Source of the DNA: Deltaproteobacteria bacterium
GTDB lineage: Bacteria; Desulfobacterota; GWC2-55-46
Length of the DNA stretch: 19,886 nt
Assembly (NCBI GenBank): GCA_016234955.1
Contig: JACRNN010000041.1
Span: 1-19,886 of the forward strand
Direction of reading: 5' to 3'
The translations under genes were made by a program, and so were the position numbers. The notes under the pieces are model-generated. The model searched no databases, had not been told where the DNA came from, and was given only the letters and a program-made list of their open reading frames with translations. Each line of letters opens with the position of its first letter. Positions within the stretch are counted from its first letter, which is position 1. Positions 1-7,092 of this stretch are shown here, piece by piece.

Positions 1-831
1 CTCCGCGCCTTCTCTAATAACCCTTGCGGTCTGTGGCTTAAGGTCGAGAAGTTTCCTTACCGCGGCCGAGGACTTTTTCCTTATAATCTCTTCCATGTAT
101 TTTCCAAGAAGGACGAATGCTATGATGACGGCGGAGACCTCAAAATACACGTCCCTCTCAGCCACCTTCACGGGCAGGATATCCGGAGCGAAGATGACTA
201 TGACCGAATACACATAGGCCACTGACGTCCCCAGGGCAATCAAAAAGTCCATGTTTATCATCCGGTTCTTTATCGCGCTATACGCACCCTTGTAAAAACC
301 CCATCCGCCTATGAACTGGACGGGCGTGACAAGGATAAAGAGCCACATGCCCCAGGTAAACCAGGGGAGCTGAGGTATCGGCGCCCAGGTTACAATCGTC
401 GCCCCTGCGGCAAGGCCCAGGAAAAAAGCCGCCCTCAAGAGGGCAAGGGCGAGTACCCCGAACAGGGCTATGGAAACCCGCCTTTTCATCTTCTTGATCT
501 CTTCTTCCGGGGCCTCGAAAGTCCTCAAGCAGCCATCCGAGCAAAAATAGTACATCCTTCCCCCGAGGTCTTTTTTGAGGGACTTGTTCTTGTCGACCAC
601 CATGCCGCAGATAGGGTCCTTGGCCGTTTCATGCGCGCCCGCTTCAGCGGCTGTCATTCCCTTATGCGGCTTGACCTCTCCGCCATTTCCGGACATAAAG
701 GCAACAGGGTCCTTATCAAAGCGCTCCTTGCATTTCATGGAACAGAAATAGATATCCTGCCCTTTATATGCGCTCTTGCCAGCGGCTTTTTTCGGGTCTA
801 CGGACATGCCGCAAACAGGGTCTCTTGCCAT
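1..831 (-). CDS. P1B-type heavy-metal (copper-like) ATPase with two N-terminal YHS domains, partial
   Basis: Reading leftwards from an ATG at 829-831, the frame stays open for 277 codons to the window edge, so the 3' part is missing. Seen: a first YHS motif (DPVCGM, residues 4-9, with Cys30 and Cys34), a second (DPICGM, residues 72-77, with Cys97 and Cys101), then hydrophobic segments from about residue 119, and the stretch LGKYMEEIIRKKSSAAVRKL that leads into the actuator domain of CopA-like pumps. The CPx, DKTG and HP motifs would lie outside the window. By family this is an inner-membrane metal-exporting ATPase, with the YHS domains presumably binding metal at the N-terminus in place of HMA domains. 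The AAGGAG at 837-842, 5 nt from the ATG, fixes the start. Neighbouring small YHS and HMA proteins support a metal role. Copper as the ion is inferred, not shown. Confidence 0.93.
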   Translation of the reverse strand, partial: MARDPVCGMSVDPKKAAGKSAYKGQDIYFCSMKCKERFDKDPVAFMSGNGGEVKPHKGMTAAEAGAHETAKDPICGMVVDKNKSLKKDLGGRMYYFCSDGCLRTFEAPEEEIKKMKRRVSIALFGVLALALLRAAFFLGLAAGATIVTWAPIPQLPWFTWGMWLFILVTPVQFIGGWGFYKGAYSAIKNRMINMDFLIALGTSVAYVYSVIVIFAPDILPVKVAERDVYFEVSAVIIAFVLLGKYMEEIIRKKSSAAVRKLLDLKPQTARVIREGAE

Positions 832-880
832 ATTATCTCCTTGCATAATCCCAAATTAAGGCTTGCCCGGTTTCATATTG

Positions 881-993
881 AACATGCATAGCGAGCGCAT
901 TCCCCGTAGCTTGCTACGGGGTCAAGCGAGCGAATAGAAATAGATACTTCCTTATATGTCGAAGATTCCCCGCGGCTTGCCGCGGGGAGATTC
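881..993 (-). repeat. Family-1 palindromic element, copy A (113 bp)
   Basis: Two GC-rich hairpins (CCCCGTAGC/GCTACGGGG and CCCCGCGGC/GCCGCGGGG) flank an AT-rich middle. The left boundary reads TTG|AACATGCATAGCG and the right GATTC|AACAGG, so removing the element leaves TTGAACAGG. It lies 49 nt upstream of the ATPase start, between that gene and the small membrane protein gene, so it may separate or attenuate their transcription. The same unit recurs at 2632-2745, 10009-10121 and 11422-11535. Confidence 0.9.
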
Positions 994-1057
994 AACAGGT
1001 TATAAAGCGGCGCAAATACAAGCCCCGCATAGATACCTTAAAGGATTGGAATTGGCT

Positions 1058-1228
1058 TCAATGCCGATGGCCGGTAGACTCATCCTTTTTCTCTGAGTCG
1101 CCCTTTTTCTTTTTATCTGAATGGCCTCCGCCGCAGCACCCCATGCCGCCTCCTCTCCGATGCATCAGGTACATGAATACTACGAACAATACTATTATCA
1201 ATATGGACGAAAGATCATAACCCCACAT
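1058..1228 (-). CDS. Small single-span membrane protein with CCGGG motif
   Basis: This is a 56-codon frame from an ATG at 1226-1228 to a TGA at 1058-1060. It is preceded by AAAGGGGGAA, a good ribosome binding site about 5 nt from the start. Residues 6-22 form one hydrophobic helix (SSILIIVLFVVFMYLM), followed by a short HRRGGG stretch, the paired cysteines of GCCGGGH, and a very polar Lys/Asp/Glu-rich tail ending in GHRH. Small proteins with a single helix and a Cys-Cys-Gly-Gly or His-rich tail commonly sit next to metal-efflux ATPases. Metal binding by the Cys and His residues is inferred from composition and position. It lies 18 nt downstream of the methyltransferase gene and is probably in the same transcript. 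The strong ribosome binding site and the sensible topology argue against a chance frame. Confidence 0.75.
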   Translation of the reverse strand: MWGYDLSSILIIVLFVVFMYLMHRRGGGMGCCGGGHSDKKKKGDSEKKDESTGHRH

Positions 1229-1246
1229 AAATTCCCCCTTTGGACT

Positions 1247-1885
1247 TTAACCGATGCGCGGGATAAACATCGGGACAGCTTCCCTGTACTTCCTGTACTT
1301 GTCCCCAAATTCCCTCTCCATCTCCTCTTCCTCTCTCCTTGAGAGCTTGTAATAAGCCATTATAAGGATCGGCCACATGAGGAACGTAATCAGTGTAGGC
1401 CATTGAATGAGAAGCCCTATTGTGATCAGGAAAAGCCCTGAATATTGCGGGTGGCGCACATAAGAATAGACGCCATCCGTGACCAGTTCCCCTTTTGACT
1501 TATGGATTCTCCTCCATCCAGAGGCCATAGTGAAAAAGCCCGCGAGCACCAGCCCATTGCTTATTACATGGATCAGTGCCAGCATTATTGCGCCGCCCCC
1601 GAAAAAAGTCACCCATAAATGACCGCTCTCATGGGCAAACGGGTTCAGCGCAGGGTATTTCGAACCGAGCACCACGGTTAGTATGTAGATGGTCAAGGGA
1701 AAACCGTACATCTCCGTAAATAACGCGATAATAAAGGCGGTGGTTACCCCCATTGACCTCCATTCCCTCCTCTTTACCGGAGTTATGAAACTCAGGATAA
1801 AAAAGAGAAAAAGGATGACGTTTATAATTACAAGCGACCAGAAACCATACGCATATGAAATGCTTTCCCCGTGCATAAGCCGCAT
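1247..1885 (-). CDS. ICMT/PEMT-family integral membrane methyltransferase
   Basis: The protein is 212 residues with about five hydrophobic segments. The C-terminal half has the hallmark of the isoprenylcysteine carboxyl methyltransferase / phospholipid methyltransferase family: GELVTDGVYSYVRHPQYSG, a hydrophobic pair of helices, then REEEEMEREFGDKYRKY and a terminal P-F-IP-type motif (VPMFIPR). In the family the RHPxY and EE parts bind S-adenosylmethionine near the membrane. The substrate of bacterial members is mostly unknown, and prenylated protein is not expected here. The gene lies between a YHS gene and a small metal-type membrane protein gene and is probably in their operon, a pairing common near copper ATPases. 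An in-frame ATG at 1874-1876 (MHGES) is an alternative start, and neither start has a clear Shine-Dalgarno sequence. Confidence 0.9.
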   Translation of the reverse strand: MRLMHGESISYAYGFWSLVIINVILFLFFILSFITPVKRREWRSMGVTTAFIIALFTEMYGFPLTIYILTVVLGSKYPALNPFAHESGHLWVTFFGGGAIMLALIHVISNGLVLAGFFTMASGWRRIHKSKGELVTDGVYSYVRHPQYSGLFLITIGLLIQWPTLITFLMWPILIMAYYKLSRREEEEMEREFGDKYRKYREAVPMFIPRIG

Positions 1886-1900
1886 CCCCGTTCTATTCTT

Positions 1901-2110
1901 TTAATGGCACTTGGGCGGAGCGCCCTTTGGTTCTTTTATTATTCTTTGCCACCATTTTTTCCCGGTCTCATCGTGGCGGATGCCCTCTTTAAGCTCAAAA
2001 TTCTCCTGGCACGTCTTTGTGCAGAAATAAAAGGTCTCGTGCTCAAAGTGTACCATAAACTCCGCGCCTTTCTCCTCGACTTCCATTCCACATATGGGAT
2101 CCTTCGCCAT
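1901..2110 (-). CDS. Stand-alone YHS-domain metal-binding protein
   Basis: This is a 69-residue protein starting MAKDPICGMEVEEKG and continuing with a F-Y-F-C-x3-C pattern (FYFCTKTCQENF), the YHS signature also seen twice in the neighbouring ATPase. The tail is basic and ends PPKCH, adding one Cys-His pair. YHS domains are small soluble metal-binding modules, so a role as metal carrier or sensor for the ATPase is inferred. The ATG at 2108-2110 is chosen because GAGGTGA sits 5-6 nt before it. A GTG nine bases further upstream lies inside that same ribosome binding site. A family-2 palindromic element ends 18 nt upstream of this start. Confidence 0.85.
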   Translation of the reverse strand: MAKDPICGMEVEEKGAEFMVHFEHETFYFCTKTCQENFELKEGIRHDETGKKWWQRIIKEPKGAPPKCH

Positions 2111-2128
2111 AAAGGTCACCTCACTTTC

Positions 2129-2285
2129 TAACAGGTTGCTGAAAAAGTCACATCTGCTTTGTCGTCTCGGCGTTCGTCACTGCGGCGTACGGACAAAGTA
2201 CGCCTCATTCCTCACTTTCTCGACTCCTCGCATCTGTAACTTTTTCAGCAACCTGTTCTATTTTGAGTTTTTCCGCATCCTGCTA
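2129..2285 (-). repeat. Family-2 palindromic element, copy a (157 bp)
   Basis: The left end is TAACAGGTTGCTGAAAAAGT and the right end is AGTTTTTCCGCATCCTGCTA, which are imperfect inverted repeats. A second, better inverted end (ACTTTTTCAGCAACCTGTT) lies internally at 2239-2257. The centre is a perfect GGCGTAC/GTACGCC hairpin with a loop sequence that differs between copies. It ends 18 nt before the YHS gene start and reads in the same direction relative to its gene as the copies upstream of the E1 beta and pilT genes. Confidence 0.88.
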
Positions 2286-2292
2286 AATACAA

Positions 2293-2513
2293 TTATTCTA
2301 TTATCGTCTTTACGAAATCGGTCAGGCGCGCCTCGTCCGGGTCGTAGACGATATCTATCCTTTCGGCGGCGAAGTTCACCGCGGCCTCCTCTACGCCGCT
2401 CATGGCGGAAACGCCCTTCTCTATCTTCGCGGCGCATGAGGCGCAACTCATCCACGTTACCGGCAGGGAGGCCTTCTTGAGCCCCCTGGGGGGGCGGCGG
2501 CCTTTTTATGCAT
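2293..2513 (-). pseudogene. HMA (CopZ-like) metal-binding domain, frameshifted
   Basis: The frame ending at a TAA at 2293-2295 encodes a recognisable heavy-metal-associated domain: LPVTWMSCASCAAKIEKG, then SGVEEAAVNFAAERIDIVYD and a C-terminal TDFVKTIIE. Upstream it runs into a TAA before any usable start. An ATG at 2511-2513 opens MHKKAAAPP in the neighbouring frame and would join smoothly to RGLKKASLPVT after a one-base change in the C7/G5 run at about 2484-2495. I therefore read this as one gene of about 73 codons with a frameshift. The usual GMxCxxC motif has Trp in place of Gly. The domain would be a small soluble metal chaperone or a detached ATPase N-terminus. A sequencing error in the homopolymer is possible, and restarting at ATG 2441-2443 would lose the first strand. 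Confidence 0.62.
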
Positions 2514-2631
2514 CAGCAGAAAAGCTATATGAATAATATATTCGACAAGCTGTAGAATGTCAAGCGATGCCTGCCCAAAGGCCGTCCCATCCGCATGATA
2601 CCCGATTAACCCGACAGCGCACAGCGCTCTT
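2514..2631 (-). pseudogene. Possible gene remnant upstream of the HMA frame
   Basis: An open frame runs leftwards from near the family-1 element and continues into the MHKK frame. It reads LCAVGLIGYHADGTAFGQAS, then LDILQLVEYIIHIAFLLMHK, which looks like real protein with a terminal hydrophobic helix. It has no ATG, GTG or TTG start and meets a stop when the family-1 element is removed. It may be the 3' end of a truncated membrane protein gene whose remainder was lost. I do not recognise the family, and chance remains possible. Confidence 0.3.
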
Positions 2632-2745
2632 GAAGCTCCCCGCGGCTTTTCCGCGGGGAATCTTCGACATATAAGGGAGTATATATTTCTATTCGCTCGC
2701 TTGACCCCGCAGCAAGCTGCGGGGAATGCGCTCGCTATGCATGTT
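2632..2745 (+). repeat. Family-1 palindromic element, copy B (114 bp)
   Basis: The boundaries are TCTT|GAAGCTCCCC and GCATGTT|CAACAAC, so the predicted empty site is TCTTCAACAAC. The two hairpins are CCCCGCGGC/tttt-type and CCCCGCAGC/GCTGCGGGG. Immediately to the right is a 9-bp inverted repeat (TTCAACAAC at 2744-2752, GTTGTTGAA at 2765-2773), whose left arm contains the insertion point. It lies 87 nt upstream of the first radical SAM gene. Confidence 0.9.
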
Positions 2746-2832
2746 CAACAACAGGCAAAATTACGTTGTTGAAGGCGCGCCAACTGTGTGTTATCTTTAA
2801 GAATGGAGCCGGGTGCTCGGAACGGTCAAGGA

Positions 2833-3900
2833 ATGGATGAATTCAGGATAGACAGCCACAAACTGATGTTCCATGTAGGCCGCGTCAACGACTGGCTCAA
2901 CGGCGCCCTTGTCTACCCCATATACATGGAGATTTCCCCTGTGGGGTCATGCAACCACAGATGCACGTACTGCGCCCTGGACTACATGGAGTACAGGCCG
3001 CGCCGCCTCGACAAAGACCTCCTCAATAAAAGGCTCGACGAGATGTCCTCCCTCGGCCTCAGGAGCGTGATGTACGCCGGAGAGGGCGAGCCGCTCCTGC
3101 ACAGGGATATCGGGGAGATAATAAACCATACGAAAAAGGCCGGCATGGACGTAGCCGTGACGTCCAACGGGGTCCTCTTCGGCGCGAGGCTGATGGAAGC
3201 CTGCCTCCCGTCCATAACCTGGATAAAGATAAGCATCAACGCCGGCTCCAAAGAGACCTACGCCAGGGTGCACGGGTGCAGGGAGGAGGACTTCTCCACG
3301 GTGCTCCGCAACGTCTCGGCGGCGGTGAAGAGAAGGGCCTCCGAGGGTATTCCCGCCACCATCGGCATGCAGATGATACTCCTGCCGGAGAACGCCCATG
3401 AGGCGCTCGACCTCGCCAAAACGGCAAAGGAGATAGGGGCCGACTACATCGTCATAAAATCCTACTCACAGCACCCAAGGTCCATCACAAGGCTCTACGA
3501 GGGCCTAAAGTACGGCGAATACCTCCACCTGAGGGACGAGCTTGAGGGGCTCTCCTCCTATGACTTCAAGGTGATATTCAGGGTGAACGCCATGAAAAAG
3601 CTCGATGACGACGGCAGGGGGTATGAGAGATGCCTTGCGCTCCCTTTCTGGAGCTATATTGATTCCGGCGGCGGGGTCTGGGGCTGCAGCGCGTACCTCG
3701 GTGACGAGCGCTTCCTCTTCGGCAACATCAACGACAACACCTTCGAGGAGATATGGAGCGGCGCGAAGAGGAAGAAGGCCATGGAATTCGTCGCAAACGA
3801 CCTCGATACCGGGGAGTGCCGGAGGAACTGCAGGATGGACGAGGTGAACCGCTATCTCTGGGAGCTCAAGCACCCCGGCCGCCACGTCAACTTCATCTGA
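2833..3900 (+). CDS. Radical SAM protein with SPASM-like C-terminus
   Basis: This is 355 residues from the ATG at 2833 (MDEFRIDSHKLMFHVGRV). The CNHRCTYC motif (Cys40, Cys44, Cys47) binds the 4Fe-4S cluster that cleaves S-adenosylmethionine, and AGEGEPLLH matches the GGE-like motif. The C-terminal region has further cysteines (CLALPFW, WGCSAYLG, GECRRNCRMD) as in SPASM-type auxiliary clusters, with the FGNINDNTFEEIW stretch typical of such domains. The substrate is unknown. As the first plus-strand gene ahead of E1 alpha/beta and glycosyltransferases, it probably modifies a sugar or lipid-linked intermediate (inferred). Upstream in-frame starts exist (GTG 2788, ATG 2803), but no start has a convincing ribosome binding site, and the MDEFRIDSHKL start fits the domain edge best. 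The stop codon is directly followed by a deleted family-1 element. Confidence 0.9.
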   Translation: MDEFRIDSHKLMFHVGRVNDWLNGALVYPIYMEISPVGSCNHRCTYCALDYMEYRPRRLDKDLLNKRLDEMSSLGLRSVMYAGEGEPLLHRDIGEIINHTKKAGMDVAVTSNGVLFGARLMEACLPSITWIKISINAGSKETYARVHGCREEDFSTVLRNVSAAVKRRASEGIPATIGMQMILLPENAHEALDLAKTAKEIGADYIVIKSYSQHPRSITRLYEGLKYGEYLHLRDELEGLSSYDFKVIFRVNAMKKLDDDGRGYERCLALPFWSYIDSGGGVWGCSAYLGDERFLFGNINDNTFEEIWSGAKRKKAMEFVANDLDTGECRRNCRMDEVNRYLWELKHPGRHVNFI

Positions 3901-3947
3901 ACATGCATAGCGAGCGCGAGGCCCGCGGAAAAGCCGCGGGGAGCTTC
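3900..3947 (-). repeat. Family-1 element, internally deleted copy C (48 bp)
   Basis: Both ends of family 1 are present (ACATGCATAGCGAGCGC on the left and GCCGCGGGGAGCTTC on the right), but the middle and one hairpin are missing. Removing it gives ATCTGAACCGGACGG, which keeps the TGA stop of the radical SAM gene. It thus inserted at the stop codon and now fills most of the 60-nt gap before the E1 alpha gene. Confidence 0.85.
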
Positions 3948-3960
3948 AACCGGACGGAAG

Positions 3961-4953
3961 ATGGAAGACCTGTTGCAAAAAATCCCTGAAGAGACGCTTA
4001 AAAACATCTACTCGACGATGCTCAGGATACGCATGTTCGAGGAGAAGATAGTGGAGCTCTACCCTGAGCAGGAGATGAGGTGCCCGGTGCACCTTTGCAT
4101 AGGGCAGGAGGCGGTCCCGGCCGGGGTCTGCGCCAACCTCCATGCGATGGACTACGTATTCTCAAACCACAGGGGCCACGGCCACTGCATAGCAAAGGGG
4201 AGCGGGTTCAAGCCCCTGATGGCCGAGCTCTACGGCAAGTCGACCGGATGCAGCGGCGGCAAGGGCGGCTCCATGCACCTGATAGACACGGAGAACGGGG
4301 TCATGGGCACATCGGCCATAGTCGGCGGCGGGATACCGATGGGCGTGGGGGCGGCCCTTGCCTCATCCATGCGGGGCGAAGAGCGGGTCACCGTCATATT
4401 CTTCGGCGACGGCGCTTACGACGAAGGGGTATTTCACGAGTCCTTCAACTTCGCCTCGCTAAAGAAACTCCCGGTGGTATTCGTCTGCGAGAACAACTTC
4501 TACGCCACCAACTCCCCGCAGTCCGCCAGACAGCCCGTTTGCAGGATATCCGAGAGCGCCAGGGCCTTTAACGCCCCCGGCGTATGCGTTGACGGCAACG
4601 ACGCCGCGGCCGTATACAGGGCCTCAAGGGAGGCGGTGGAGAGGGCGAGAAAAGGCGGCGGGCCCACCCTTATCGAAGCCGCTACATACAGGTGGAAGGG
4701 CCACGTCGGGCCTGAGGAGGACTTTGAAAAGGGCTTTAGGGACAGGGAAGAGCTCATACACTGGAAAGGGCGTTGCCCGATAAACGCGTTCGCGGAGCGC
4801 CTTGCCGCCTCCGATATAATATCGCGCCGGGATATGGAAGGGCTCGCACGCGGGATAGAGAAAGAGCTTGATGAGGCTGTCGCCTACGCAAAAAAGAGCC
4901 CGTACCCGGCGGAGCATGATCTCCTGAGCGACGTCTACGCGGACAACGGATGA
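3961..4953 (+). CDS. Thiamine-diphosphate-dependent dehydrogenase E1 component, alpha subunit
   Basis: The protein is 330 residues, normal for the PdhA/AcoA/BkdA family. The thiamine-diphosphate motif is complete: GDG at 149-151 followed by NN at 178-179. Other family blocks are HRGHGHCIAKG (70-80), GKSTGCSGGKGGSMH (92-106) and a C-terminal ATYRWKGHVGPEEDF. These enzymes decarboxylate a 2-oxo acid and pass the acyl or hydroxyalkyl group on; the beta subunit is encoded next. No E2 or E3 gene and no lipoyl domain are visible nearby, and the surrounding genes are radical SAM enzymes and glycosyltransferases. The pair may therefore use the thiamine carbanion for a decarboxylation or carboligation on a special metabolite (inferred). 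The start is the ATG at 3961, and the ribosome binding site (GGACGGAAG) is poor, possibly because of the element inserted just upstream. Confidence 0.95.
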   Translation: MEDLLQKIPEETLKNIYSTMLRIRMFEEKIVELYPEQEMRCPVHLCIGQEAVPAGVCANLHAMDYVFSNHRGHGHCIAKGSGFKPLMAELYGKSTGCSGGKGGSMHLIDTENGVMGTSAIVGGGIPMGVGAALASSMRGEERVTVIFFGDGAYDEGVFHESFNFASLKKLPVVFVCENNFYATNSPQSARQPVCRISESARAFNAPGVCVDGNDAAAVYRASREAVERARKGGGPTLIEAATYRWKGHVGPEEDFEKGFRDREELIHWKGRCPINAFAERLAASDIISRRDMEGLARGIEKELDEAVAYAKKSPYPAEHDLLSDVYADNG

Positions 4954-4957
4954 ACCA

Positions 4958-5034
4958 CCACGGAGCAAGCTCCGGGGTTTCCGTTGGAACTCTTGCTCAT
5001 AGGTTGCGCAACAAGCTGCGGGGAATTAGACCCC
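4958..5034. repeat. Hairpin-rich gap, possibly a decayed family-1-like repeat
   Basis: A CGGAGC-AA-GCTCCG hairpin (4961-4974) follows the E1 alpha stop, and further on CAAGCTGCGGGGAAT (about 5011-5025) matches the family-1 core. No full boundaries can be drawn, so its assignment to family 1 is uncertain. No gene is seen here. Confidence 0.4.
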
Positions 5035-5193
5035 TAACAGGATGCGGAAAAATCCAAAATAGAGCCAGGTTGCTCAAAAAGTTACAGATGCGAGGAGTCG
5101 AGAAAGTGAGGAGTGAGGCGTACTTTTTCTGTACGCCGCAGTGACGAACGACGATGACGACAAAGCAGATGTGATTTTTTGAGCAACCTGCTA
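5035..5193 (+). repeat. Family-2 palindromic element, copy b (159 bp)
   Basis: It starts TAACAGGATGCGGAAAAA and ends TTTTTTGAGCAACCTGCTA. The central hairpin is GGCGTAC/GTACGCC with a seven-base loop. It occupies nearly the whole space between E1 alpha and E1 beta and ends 15 nt before the E1 beta ATG, so the gene's weak Shine-Dalgarno (AAGGAAA, from about 5193) abuts the element. Confidence 0.9.
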
Positions 5194-5208
5194 AGGAAAC
5201 ATTAAAAT

Positions 5209-6255
5209 ATGCCCTGGACCAGGACGTACAGGAACAGAGACGAGTTCGAGAGGGCCTTCCCCCAAAACGCGGGCGTCCGGGGGCTTGCGTACAGGGACGC
5301 CATCCTCGAAGCCACGGTCGAGCTCATGGAGGAGGACAGCAGGGTCTTTGTCATGGGCCAGGGGGTCGACGACGCGGGGGGCGTCTTCGGCACCACAAAG
5401 GGGCTCCATGAGAGGTTCGGCAAAGGCCGGTGCATAGACACCGCGCTCGCCGAGAACGGCATAACCGGCATCGCCGCCGGGGCCGCGCTCTGCGGGATGA
5501 GGCCAATACTCGCGCACATGAGGGTGGACTTCATCCCCCTCTCCCTCGACCAGATAATAAACCACGCCGCCAAGTGGAGCTACATGTTCGGCGGGCGCGC
5601 AAGCGTTCCCCTGACCATAAGGGCGATAATCGGCAGGGGCTGGGGCTCCGCGGCCCAGCACTCCCAGAGCCTCCAATCCATCCTCGCCAATATCCCGGGG
5701 CTCAAGGTCGTGATGCCCGCCACCCCTTACGACGCCAAGGGGCTCCTGAGGGCCGCGGTAAAGGACAACAACCCCGTCATAATCATAGAGCACCGGTGGC
5801 TCTACGACCACACGGGCCATGTCCCCGAAGGGCCGTACACGGTGCCCATAGGAAAGGCCGTGGTGCGGAGAGCCGGCAAAGACGTAACCATAGCGGCCCT
5901 CTCCTACATGGTATACGAGGCGCTCCTGGCCGCCGAAGAACTGAAGGGCCGCGGCATAGAGTGCGAGGTGATAGACCTGAGGACGATAAAGCCGATGGAC
6001 ACCGACCTCATCACGGAATCGGTAAAAAAGACCGGCAGGCTCATAACCGTAGACACCGGCTGGAGGGAGTGCGGCATAGGGGCAGAGGTCGTTGCGAGCG
6101 CGGTTGAAGGCGCGTTCGGGAGCCTCAAGGCCGCCCCGGTCCGCATAAGCCTGCCCGAGGCCCCGACCCCGGCAAGCCCGGCGCTCGAGGCCCTGTACTA
6201 CCCGGGCAAAAAAGAGATAGTCTACGCCATAGAGAAGATGGTCAGAGCGGTATGA
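5209..6255 (+). CDS. Thiamine-diphosphate-dependent dehydrogenase E1 component, beta subunit
   Basis: The protein is 348 residues, typical for PdhB/AcoB-type beta subunits. Visible family blocks: GLAYRDAILEATVELMEEDS near the N-terminus, TALAENGITGIAAGAALCGM with the conserved Glu that activates thiamine diphosphate, QIINHAAKWSYMFGG, PATPYDAKGLL, and a C-terminal transketolase-like part with EVIDLRTIKPMD and the end block LPEAPTPASPALEALYYPG. It forms the alpha2beta2 E1 enzyme with the preceding gene. The N-terminus has about 20 extra residues before the first family block. Its stop overlaps the next start (ATGA at 6252-6255), so it is translationally coupled to the GT2 gene, tying this E1 to glycan-type biosynthesis. 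The substrate is unknown: no E2/E3 partners are visible. Confidence 0.95.
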   Translation: MPWTRTYRNRDEFERAFPQNAGVRGLAYRDAILEATVELMEEDSRVFVMGQGVDDAGGVFGTTKGLHERFGKGRCIDTALAENGITGIAAGAALCGMRPILAHMRVDFIPLSLDQIINHAAKWSYMFGGRASVPLTIRAIIGRGWGSAAQHSQSLQSILANIPGLKVVMPATPYDAKGLLRAAVKDNNPVIIIEHRWLYDHTGHVPEGPYTVPIGKAVVRRAGKDVTIAALSYMVYEALLAAEELKGRGIECEVIDLRTIKPMDTDLITESVKKTGRLITVDTGWRECGIGAEVVASAVEGAFGSLKAAPVRISLPEAPTPASPALEALYYPGKKEIVYAIEKMVRAV

Positions 6256-7010
6256 AGACGAGCGTATCGATAATAGTCCCCTGCTACAACGAGGAGGGCA
6301 ACTTAAGGGCCACGATAGCCGCGATAAAGGAGGCCCTCGCCTCCACCGGCGCGTTCAGCGACCACGAGATACTCATATTCAACGACAGGAGCGTTGACTC
6401 CACAGGCGCAATAGCCGAGGAGCTGAGGAGAAAAGACGGGAAGATAAGGGTCATCCACAACCTGAGGAACATGGGGTTCGGCTACAATTACTCCGAGGGC
6501 GTAAGGCTCGCCAGGAAGGAGTACGTCATCATGGTCCCCGGCGACAACGAGATCCCGGCCGAGGCCATCCGTAAGGTCTTGAGCCTTGCCGGCAAGGCCG
6601 ACGTAGTCGTGCCGTACACGGCGAACACGCATGTCAGGCCCCTTGCAAGGAGGGCCATCTCCTATCTCTTCGTGGCCGTCATGAATACGCTCTTCGGCAC
6701 AAGGCTCAGGTACTATAACGGCACCTGCCTGATAAGGACCGCGCTCCTGAAGAAGGTCCCGTTAAAGACATCGGGCTTTGCGTACATGGCCGCCATACTC
6801 GTAAGGCTTCTTTGCTCCGGGGCGAGCTTCATCGAGGTCGGCGTCGATATACGGCAGAGGGACGCCGGCAGGACAAAGGCCTTCGCGTTGAAGAACGTCT
6901 TTAGCGTGTTCGGCGCGATAGCGGGGCTCTTCTGGGACGTGCGTATAAAGGGGCGCTCCATGTACAGCTCCCCGCGCAGGCGCGTGGAGCTAAACGCGGG
7001 AAACGGGTGA
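6252..7010 (+). CDS. Family 2 glycosyltransferase (dolichol-phosphate-mannose-synthase-like)
   Basis: The protein is 252 residues. It opens with the GT2 nucleotide-sugar fold: VSIIVPCYNEEGNL (residues 5-18), the FNDRSVDST block (43-51) and VPGDNEIP with the acidic DxE (98-100) in place of a classical DxD. The later YYNGTCLIRTALL and GFAYMAAILVRLL segments are typical of polyprenyl-phosphate glycosyltransferases. There is no C-terminal pair of membrane helices; the tail is a basic PRRRVELNAGNG. It probably transfers a sugar to a lipid carrier or growing glycan at the cytoplasmic face (family-based inference). It is coupled to the E1 beta gene by an ATGA overlap. An 82-nt gap containing a weak AGAGGG/CCCTCT inverted repeat (7031-7055) separates it from the next gene. 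Confidence 0.92.
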   Translation: MKTSVSIIVPCYNEEGNLRATIAAIKEALASTGAFSDHEILIFNDRSVDSTGAIAEELRRKDGKIRVIHNLRNMGFGYNYSEGVRLARKEYVIMVPGDNEIPAEAIRKVLSLAGKADVVVPYTANTHVRPLARRAISYLFVAVMNTLFGTRLRYYNGTCLIRTALLKKVPLKTSGFAYMAAILVRLLCSGASFIEVGVDIRQRDAGRTKAFALKNVFSVFGAIAGLFWDVRIKGRSMYSSPRRRVELNAGNG

Positions 7011-7092
7011 CAGGGTTCCAGAACGCTAAAAGAGGGTACTATAAAGAAACCCTCTAACAAGCTACAGGGAATTCTCAAGTTGAAATATTGAT

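Noticed and set aside
278..544. 88-residue minus-strand frame
   Set aside because: It is a shadow of the P-type ATPase, which occupies another frame of the same strand with clear YHS and membrane segments.
7031..7055. Regulatory inverted repeat AGAGGG/CCCTCT between GT2 and radical SAM genes
   Set aside because: Six-base arms with a 13-base loop are too weak to call an operator or terminator.
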